Assembly (NCBI RefSeq): GCF_030408675.1
Contig: NZ_CP047200.1
Coordinates: 2,294,001 to 2,358,000 of the forward strand
Direction of reading: 5' to 3'
DNA: 64,000 nucleotides
DNA from: Corynebacterium durum
Lineage (GTDB): Bacteria; Actinomycetota; Actinomycetes; Mycobacteriales; Mycobacteriaceae
Below, piece after piece: positions 58,695-64,000 of this stretch. The first letter of the stretch is position 1. Each line of letters begins with the position of its first letter. Made by a program: the position numbers and the translations under genes. The notes beneath the pieces are model-generated. The model was not told the DNA's origin. It was given only the letters and a program-made list of their open reading frames with translations, and did not search any database.

Positions 58695-60332
58695 ATGAGC
58701 ATCACCGATGTGGCACGTGACTGGGCCGCCCATGACCCCGACCCGGAGACCGCAGCCTATGTGCTGGGCCTCCTTGAGGACCCGGCACGCGCAGCCGAAC
58801 TGCAAAGCCGCTTCTCTGGGCCACTCACCTTCGGCACCGCTGGATTGCGCGGCGAGGTGGGGGCTGGGGAAAGCAGAATGAACAGGGCCGTCGTTACGCG
58901 TGCCACCTACGGGCTCATGGACTGGTTGGGGCGGCAGGTGGAGGCGCCCCGCGTGGTTATTGGTTGCGATGCCCGCCATGGCTCCAGCGACTTCTATACC
59001 ACCGCCGCCGAGGTCATTTCCGCAGCTGGCAGCACCGCACTCCTCCTCCCGCCCTGCTTACCGACGCCCGTCACCGCCTTCGCCGTCCGCGCACTTCATG
59101 CCGATGCCGGGATCATGATCACCGCATCCCACAACCCGCGCACCGACAATGGATACAAGGTGTACCTGGGTGGACGCGTCGCCACTGGGGTCGCTGATGG
59201 AGTGCAAATCGTGCCGCCTGCCGATGCCGAAATCATGGCGTGCATTACTCAGGCTTCCCCTGCTGACCAGATCACACGTAACGCGTCGCGGGTAGAAAAG
59301 GTAGATGTGCTGCCTGCGTATCTTGAGAAGGTTACTCGGCTGGGTAGTTCGCCGCGTGACGTGCGCATTGTTCTCACCGCAATGCACGGCGTTGGCGGTG
59401 AGGTGGCGCGGCAGGCCCTGAACCTTGCGGGATTTAACGACATCCATGTGGTGGAAGAGCAATTCGCGCCCAACCCGGACTTCCCCACCGTTGCATTCCC
59501 CAACCCGGAGGAACCCGGCGCGCTTGACCTCGCCATAGCGCTGGCCAGTGACGTGAATGCCGACCTGATCCTCGCCCTTGACCCCGATGCCGACCGCTGC
59601 GCCGTGGCCATTCCCACTGGTCAGGGGAATTGGCGGCAGCTTTCTGGGGATGAGACCGGGTGCTTGTTGGGGGATTATGTTGCTGGCCGGATTGGAGGTG
59701 GTGGCGTTGGGGTCGGCGTGCTGGCCAGCTCCATTGTCTCCTCCCGCCTGCTCGGGGCCATCGCCGCAGACCACGGGCTGGAACACCGCACCACGCTCAC
59801 GGGATTCAAATGGATTGCGCGAGTACCTGACCTGGTGTTTGGTTACGAGGAAGCCATCGGGTACTGCTGCGACCCAGCACATGTGCGCGACAAAGACGGC
59901 ATCACCGCCGCCGTCACCATGGCGCTACTGGCTGATAGCTTGCGTATCGACGGCCGCACCATCCAGGATGTGCTGGACAGCTTCGCCGACCGCTTCGGCC
60001 TGCACGCCACCGCCCCAGTGACGTTTCGGGTTGAGGATGTAGGTCTCATCTCTGCGGCGATGCAACAGTTACGCTCGACGGCTCCCACTGAACTTGCTGG
60101 TTCAGAGGTTGTGTCAGTTATTGACCTGGGGGAAGGCTACAACGGGCTTCCACCCACCGACGGACTCATACTGCTCACCGCAGCCAACGACCGCGTGATC
60201 ATCCGCCCCTCCGGCACCGAACCGAAACTCAAATGCTACCTAGAAGTCATCCTCCCAGGCGGCACCTGGGAGGAAGCACGCAAGCGGCTCGACGCGATTG
60301 GCGAGGAGCTACGTCGGGTTATTGGGTTGTAG
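58695..60332 (+). CDS. Phosphoglucomutase/phosphomannomutase family protein
   Basis: A 545-residue alpha-D-phosphohexomutase, different from the pgm at 33928. The catalytic serine is in MITASHNPRTDNGYKVYLGG, the metal loop is ALDPDADRCAVA, the sugar loop is FGYEEAIGYCCDP and the phosphate loop is RPSGTEPKLKCYLE. The pattern is closest to phospho-sugar mutases of the PgmB/ManB kind; the preferred sugar is not clear. GGAGG lies just before the ATG at 58695. Confidence 0.88.
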   Translation: MSITDVARDWAAHDPDPETAAYVLGLLEDPARAAELQSRFSGPLTFGTAGLRGEVGAGESRMNRAVVTRATYGLMDWLGRQVEAPRVVIGCDARHGSSDFYTTAAEVISAAGSTALLLPPCLPTPVTAFAVRALHADAGIMITASHNPRTDNGYKVYLGGRVATGVADGVQIVPPADAEIMACITQASPADQITRNASRVEKVDVLPAYLEKVTRLGSSPRDVRIVLTAMHGVGGEVARQALNLAGFNDIHVVEEQFAPNPDFPTVAFPNPEEPGALDLAIALASDVNADLILALDPDADRCAVAIPTGQGNWRQLSGDETGCLLGDYVAGRIGGGGVGVGVLASSIVSSRLLGAIAADHGLEHRTTLTGFKWIARVPDLVFGYEEAIGYCCDPAHVRDKDGITAAVTMALLADSLRIDGRTIQDVLDSFADRFGLHATAPVTFRVEDVGLISAAMQQLRSTAPTELAGSEVVSVIDLGEGYNGLPPTDGLILLTAANDRVIIRPSGTEPKLKCYLEVILPGGTWEEARKRLDAIGEELRRVIGL

Positions 60333-60405
60333 AGGGGTTATGGTGTTCTGCAAACCTGAATTTACCCAGGTGAACGACACAAAGGGCGTCGCTAAGCAGC
60401 ATGCT

Positions 60406-60851
60406 TCACAGTTCCCGGCGTGCGATATAGGCATCGCCGATGGGAAAACCGTGCCGTGCATAAAAACGCTGGGCGTCGATATCCGGGGCATCAATTCCAA
60501 TAGTTAACTCACCCGCACCACGAGCCTTTGCCTCGCTGATTACGTGGCGCAAAAATGGCTGCCGTAGCCGTTATCGCGCCACTCTGGCACGGTGTATAGC
60601 TCTTCTAATGTGGCGATGAGGCTGTTTGCCCATACGTCGGGACGCAGCGTAACCAGGCCAAACGCGACGATAGGGTCACCGGCCACAACCACATATGCAA
60701 GGTCACTGGATAAAAGCTCATGAAGACGACGAGTAAGAAACTCCACGCCTGGGGAAGGCTCGTCATATTCGCAGTTAAAAGCGTCCAGAAGCTGGGCAAT
60801 ATTGCCCACATCACGCACCGCGGCAAGTCTTGTGTTTGGTAACGACCCCAT
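60406..60851 (-). pseudogene. GNAT acetyltransferase with a frameshift
   Basis: The first 103 codons read as a GNAT protein (NIAQLLDAFNCEYDEPSPGV, YVVVAGDPIVAFGLVTLRPD, EELYTVPEWRDNGYGSHF) and then stop at a TAA. Reading one base on, the family continues in the other frame: LRHVISEAKARGAGELTIGI, DAPDIDAQRFYARHGFPIG, ending at 60406. The shift is at a run of five A/T bases (60551-60555); a sixth would restore a full-length protein of about 148 residues. It is either a real pseudogene, a phase-variable gene, or a sequencing error. Confidence 0.8.
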
Positions 60852-60897
60852 AGCTCAACTCATACACAACCTCCAGTTTTTATGCCAGAATGACCGC

Positions 60898-61743
60898 ATG
60901 AACACAAGGCGAGCATTTGCGCAGGTAGACGTTTTCAGCACGGAACCGTTCATGGGAAATCCGGTGGCAGTTATCCTCGATTCCGACGGTTTAACCGGCG
61001 AGCAGATGCAGCGTATTGCGCGCTGGACAAACCTGTCTGAAACCACGTTCATTACGCCCGCTACCTCGCCTGAGTCCGACTACGCACTGCGTATTTTCAC
61101 GCCGAATAGTGAAATTCCTTTTGCCGGGCACCCCACGCTCGGTTCGGCACACGCGTGGCATGAACAGCACCCTGAGCACACCGCTGATCGCATTATTCAG
61201 CAGTGCGGTGCTGGGCTTGTGGAGATCCGCACAATCAACGGCCAGTACTTTTTCAAGGCCCCTGACACTATCCGCAGTGGCCCGCTATCCGACGCCGAAC
61301 TCGATCACCTCACTGCAGGGCTCGGCATTACTCGCAAGGATGTTGTCGCGCACCAGTGGGTGGACAACGGTCCAGGTTGGGCGGGCATTCAGCTCGCCAG
61401 CGCCGCGCAGGTCACCGCTCTTGAACCCAACTTCAATCTACTTAACGACGCCCTGGTAGGCATTGTGGGTCCGCACCCCACCGGCAGCCCCCATACTTTT
61501 GAGGTACGCGCTTTCGCCCCCGGAATTGGGGTACCGGAAGATCCGATCACCGGTAGCCTCAACGCTTCGCTTGCGCAGTGGTTAATCCGGGAAGGCACTG
61601 CACCCAGCACATATACCGCGACCCAGGGCGGCAATCTTCACCGCGCCGGGGTGGTCACTATTACCACTGACGATGAGGGCGCGGTGTGGGTTGGGGGTGC
61701 TACCACCACGATTGTGAGCGGTGAGATCGTCCCCCTAATGTGA
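60898..61743 (+). CDS. PhzF-family isomerase
   Basis: A 281-residue PhzF/DapF-fold protein. The catalytic Glu lies in LSETTFI, and the family marks FTPNSEIPFAGHPTLGSAHA, RAFAPGIGVPEDPITGSLNA and QGGNLHRAG are all present. Only a few PhzF relatives have known substrates; most are isomerases of aromatic or hydroxylated acids, and phenazine synthesis is unlikely here. ATG 60898 has a possible -10 box a few bases upstream. Confidence 0.9.
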   Translation: MNTRRAFAQVDVFSTEPFMGNPVAVILDSDGLTGEQMQRIARWTNLSETTFITPATSPESDYALRIFTPNSEIPFAGHPTLGSAHAWHEQHPEHTADRIIQQCGAGLVEIRTINGQYFFKAPDTIRSGPLSDAELDHLTAGLGITRKDVVAHQWVDNGPGWAGIQLASAAQVTALEPNFNLLNDALVGIVGPHPTGSPHTFEVRAFAPGIGVPEDPITGSLNASLAQWLIREGTAPSTYTATQGGNLHRAGVVTITTDDEGAVWVGGATTTIVSGEIVPLM

Positions 61744-61825
61744 CTGCACCGATAAACAAGTATTGCTCCACGCGCCACTGCTGATTCATTCTGATTAAGG
61801 ACATTAGAAGAAGGCAGTAACAATA

Positions 61826-62539
61826 ATGGCACAACCACACAAAGCAAAGGTTAGCTACGGGATTGACGGACCGATCGTACCCGCAGCGTTCAGCATCGGG
61901 GCCGTCATATTCATCATCTGCGGCCTGATATGGTCACCGTGGTTTTACATTGGCGCAGTCTTATCTGCCGTCCAGGCGGGATTCTATTTACACGCCACAT
62001 TTCGCGGAAAATTCGTGGTGTGGGATCGCGTATTGAACGACATTCCTTTTCAAGGAAACGAAAAGATCTTGGACATGGGATGCGGTCACGGTACCGTCCT
62101 TATCGCCGCAGCACAACGCATTCCCCATGGCACAGCAATTGGCATTGACCTGTGGCGTTCCATTGATCAATCAGGAAACTCCATGGATGCGACACTGCAT
62201 AACGCGGAAATCGAGGGAGTTGCCGATAGGGTCACATTGGAAACCGCCGATATGACAGCTCTCCCCTTCCCCGACAATTCCTTTGATGTGGTTGTCTCCA
62301 GCCTGGCCATTCACAATATCCACTCTGTTGAAGGCCGCAAAAAGGCAGTTCACGAGGCATATCGCGTGGCCAAGCCAGGTGGCCACATCATTATTGCCGA
62401 CCCATTTAAAGCCAAAGAATACGGCCCAGCACTCACAGAAGCCGGCGCCACCGATACTCACACCCGTTCAGTCGGATGGGAGATGTGGTGGTCCGGCCCT
62501 TGGTCGGCGACCTATTTTGTTACCGCAACAAAGAGTTAA
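61826..62539 (+). CDS. Membrane-anchored SAM-dependent methyltransferase
   Basis: A 237-residue methyltransferase with two N-terminal membrane segments (residues 19-60), then motif I ILDMGCGHGTVLIAAAQ, motif II GTAIGIDLW, and FDVVVSSLAIHNIHSVEGR. The membrane anchor suggests a lipid or membrane-bound substrate such as a quinone; this is inference. ATG 61826 gives AQPHKAKVSYGIDG; AGAAGAAGG lies upstream. Confidence 0.82.
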   Translation: MAQPHKAKVSYGIDGPIVPAAFSIGAVIFIICGLIWSPWFYIGAVLSAVQAGFYLHATFRGKFVVWDRVLNDIPFQGNEKILDMGCGHGTVLIAAAQRIPHGTAIGIDLWRSIDQSGNSMDATLHNAEIEGVADRVTLETADMTALPFPDNSFDVVVSSLAIHNIHSVEGRKKAVHEAYRVAKPGGHIIIADPFKAKEYGPALTEAGATDTHTRSVGWEMWWSGPWSATYFVTATKS

Positions 62540-62546
62540 CGGTGAG

Positions 62547-62581
62547 TTATCGACGCCGCGTTCCCCGCGCGGCGTCGATAA
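62547..62581. terminator. Hairpin built from two copies of the dispersed motif
   Basis: TTATCGACGCCGCG (62547-62560) and its exact complement (62568-62581) make a 14-bp stem with a seven-base loop between two convergent genes. Each arm contains the 11-mer. T runs are poor, so intrinsic termination is only possible. Confidence 0.6.
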
Positions 62582-62590
62582 GCGTGCTGA

Positions 62591-63130
62591 TTAGAGTTCT
62601 TTGCCTGGGTACACGCAGGGGCCTGCGCCCAGCGAGTCGGTACTAATCAGCGGCGAGTAATTGTACTGTTCGACTCGCGTACTGACCAGGGCGAGTGGGT
62701 GGCGCTGTGGGGCAACACCCTTGAAAGTCACTTTTTCATCCTTGTTCACCCAGCGGTCCACCACAACAAGTGGCTTCTCTTGGAGGTTGTACATGTCATG
62801 CAGGGCCACATGATAGAACGCTGGTTCTGGCGCCGTGAATTCGACAGTGAGCATGACATCGCGGCCTTCACATTTTGTTGTCGCCTTGTAGCCTTTGCCC
62901 AATACGGCCTCGGACTGTTTGTTGGCGTCAGGAGCTGGAGGCGTGGGGGCTTCAGACGTGGGTTTTTCTGCAGGTTTTTCCGAGGGCTTGGGAGCCTCAG
63001 GCTTGGAGGGCTTTGAGAAGCTGGAGCTGAGGTCTGATGACTGGGCAACGACAGGGGTTGTGAAGCCAACAGTTGCGGCGACGCCAGCGAGAAGTGCGCA
63101 GGTCATACGCATAGAAAGTCGTGTAGACAT
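62591..63130 (-). CDS. Secreted protein with Pro-rich linker, unknown function
   Basis: A 179-residue exported protein. A signal peptide covers about residues 1-29 (MSTRLSMRMTCALLAGVAATVG, cleavage near VVAQ). A low-complexity Pro/Lys/Glu-rich linker (about residues 38-70) follows, then a compact domain with two Cys (in TTKCEGRD and AGPCVYPG), suggesting one disulphide. FYHVALHDMYNLQEKPLVVV has no family I recognise. ATG 63130 is used. Confidence 0.7.
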   Translation of the reverse strand: MSTRLSMRMTCALLAGVAATVGFTTPVVAQSSDLSSSFSKPSKPEAPKPSEKPAEKPTSEAPTPPAPDANKQSEAVLGKGYKATTKCEGRDVMLTVEFTAPEPAFYHVALHDMYNLQEKPLVVVDRWVNKDEKVTFKGVAPQRHPLALVSTRVEQYNYSPLISTDSLGAGPCVYPGKEL

Positions 63131-63458
63131 TGATGATTCCTTCTGTTTGAGAAACTAAGAATCATCATAGCCGTAGATGTTATTTTTATAAAACTAGCAT
63201 GAGTCTAGATTCAACCCACGCCGCAGTACGCTTTCGCCGTATTATGTTTTCCCAGCTTATCCACAGTATCCCTACGGTACGCACCATGCCTGGTGTGTGT
63301 AGCCCAGAGTCAGCTCAAGGCGAACCCCACTGACCATTTGGTTTGAACCACCGACCCCTTGGCCAATGTCGCGCCACCTTTTGGAATGCTCGCACACCCC
63401 TCATACGTCAGGCTGCAGAAGTGATAATAGCAAGCATGATGCGTTGGGACAAGGGGGT
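63131..63458. other. Intergenic region with one DnaA-like box
   Basis: A 328-base gap with no gene I can support. TTATCCACA at 63257-63265 is an exact match to the classic DnaA box; one box alone is not an origin. Nothing else stood out. Confidence 0.4.
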
Positions 63459-64000
63459 ATGAGGACTGATAGCGTTAGGTTCATGTGGGCTGCCTACAGC
63501 GCTTTCTACCCTCCAGAACTACGAGCGCAGATAACTGCGCCAGAGCACACGTGGTGGCCCTGGCGCGGAAACCATGTGCATGTTGCATGTACCCACAACG
63601 CTGATGCCCACGCGCGCATCCTCGTTATTCACGGTGCAGGTGGACACAGCGGTGCGCTATGGCCTATCGCCAGCCTCATCGCAGCACAAGAAATCGATGT
63701 TTCCGCCATTGATTTGCCGCTTTACGGCCTCACAAAAACACCACATCCACAGGACATTCGTTACCAAGACTGGGTGAATGTGCTGGTTGACTACATTGAT
63801 GCGCATTCTGACAACCGCCCGCTCATTCTCGTCGGGGCAAGCATCGGCGGCCTACTTGCCAGCGAGGTAGCTGCACAATCCAGGCATGTTCACGCTGTTG
63901 TAGCCACGTGCCTTCTCAATCCCCGGACATGGCAAGCCCAAGCGCATATGACCACATTTGGTCCTTTCGGGGTGCTTTCCGGACTAGTGGCACCACTCGC
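63459..64000 (+). CDS. Alpha/beta hydrolase, N-terminal part (3' end outside window)
   Basis: The first 180 residues of an alpha/beta hydrolase run off the end of the window. The oxyanion region is ILVIHGAGGHSGALWPIASL, the nucleophile elbow is LVGASIGGLLASE with the catalytic Ser, and IDLPLYGLTKTPHP lies between them. ATG 63459 is used; ATG 63483 is an alternative. Substrate unknown. The acid and His of the triad lie outside the window. Confidence 0.82.
   Translation, partial: MRTDSVRFMWAAYSAFYPPELRAQITAPEHTWWPWRGNHVHVACTHNADAHARILVIHGAGGHSGALWPIASLIAAQEIDVSAIDLPLYGLTKTPHPQDIRYQDWVNVLVDYIDAHSDNRPLILVGASIGGLLASEVAAQSRHVHAVVATCLLNPRTWQAQAHMTTFGPFGVLSGLVAPL

Noticed and set aside
63257..63265. 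A single DnaA box as a replication origin
   Set aside because: One box with no AT-rich unwinding region, no dnaA or dnaN nearby; not an origin.

Overview
The window is chromosomal DNA of a Corynebacterium species, moderately high in GC. Evidence: the nrdH-nrdI-nrdE / ftn / nrdF / ctaD / serB neighbourhood, a RamA regulator next to a PduO adenosyltransferase and murA, a 16S-23S-5S rRNA operon without spacer tRNAs, and sites resembling corynebacterial DtxR, McbR, NrdR and RamA operators. I saw no transposase, integrase, prophage or CRISPR array. The species cannot be named from the sequence alone.

Layout. 1-2.7 kb: 3' end of pncB and a DinG-type helicase. 2.9-7.0 kb: a GNAT enzyme, a YwiC-like membrane protein and three tandem paralogous membrane proteins. 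7.2-13.1 kb: PTH2-like protein, serB, ctaD, an SDR and nrdF. 13.4-18.7 kb: ferritin, gluconate kinase and its GntR regulator, and nrdHIE behind tandem NrdR boxes. 19-25 kb: zinc-free L36, nadE, small membrane and beta-helix proteins, a TetR/MFS efflux pair with a perfect operator, and two small enzymes. 25.4-36.9 kb: a large Fe-S flavoprotein behind a DtxR-like box, fructosamine kinase, a secreted serine protease, an ArsR-led operon, tRNA-Ala, a DsbA/MauE pair, pgm and a paired fluoride channel. 36.9-42.2 kb: the rRNA operon on the minus strand. 42.5-50.9 kb: murA, pduO, ramA, the cobalt ECF transporter cbiMNQO, cysK and cysE. 51-55.8 kb: an apparent island (MarR, ABC exporter, two-component system) between two identical tRNA-Asp genes that splits a Glu-Asp-Phe tRNA cluster. 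56-64 kb: an ABC exporter, methyltransferases, a phosphohexomutase, a frameshifted GNAT gene, a PhzF protein, a secreted protein and a partial hydrolase.

How genes connect. NrdH, NrdI, NrdE and NrdF form a class Ib ribonucleotide reductase. pncB and nadE serve NAD salvage. cysE and cysK make cysteine, with an McbR-type site before cysK. cbiMNQO imports cobalt behind a cobalamin riboswitch, and pduO makes adenosylcobalamin.

Most unusual features: (1) a second cobalamin riboswitch on the plus strand with no substantial gene after it, only a structured RNA ending in a terminator and pointing at the 3' end of cbiO; (2) the 11-mer TTATCGACGCC, found at least 11 times by eye on both strands, often just after stop codons; (3) the tRNA-Asp-flanked island; (4) a roughly 55-bp dispersed palindromic repeat.
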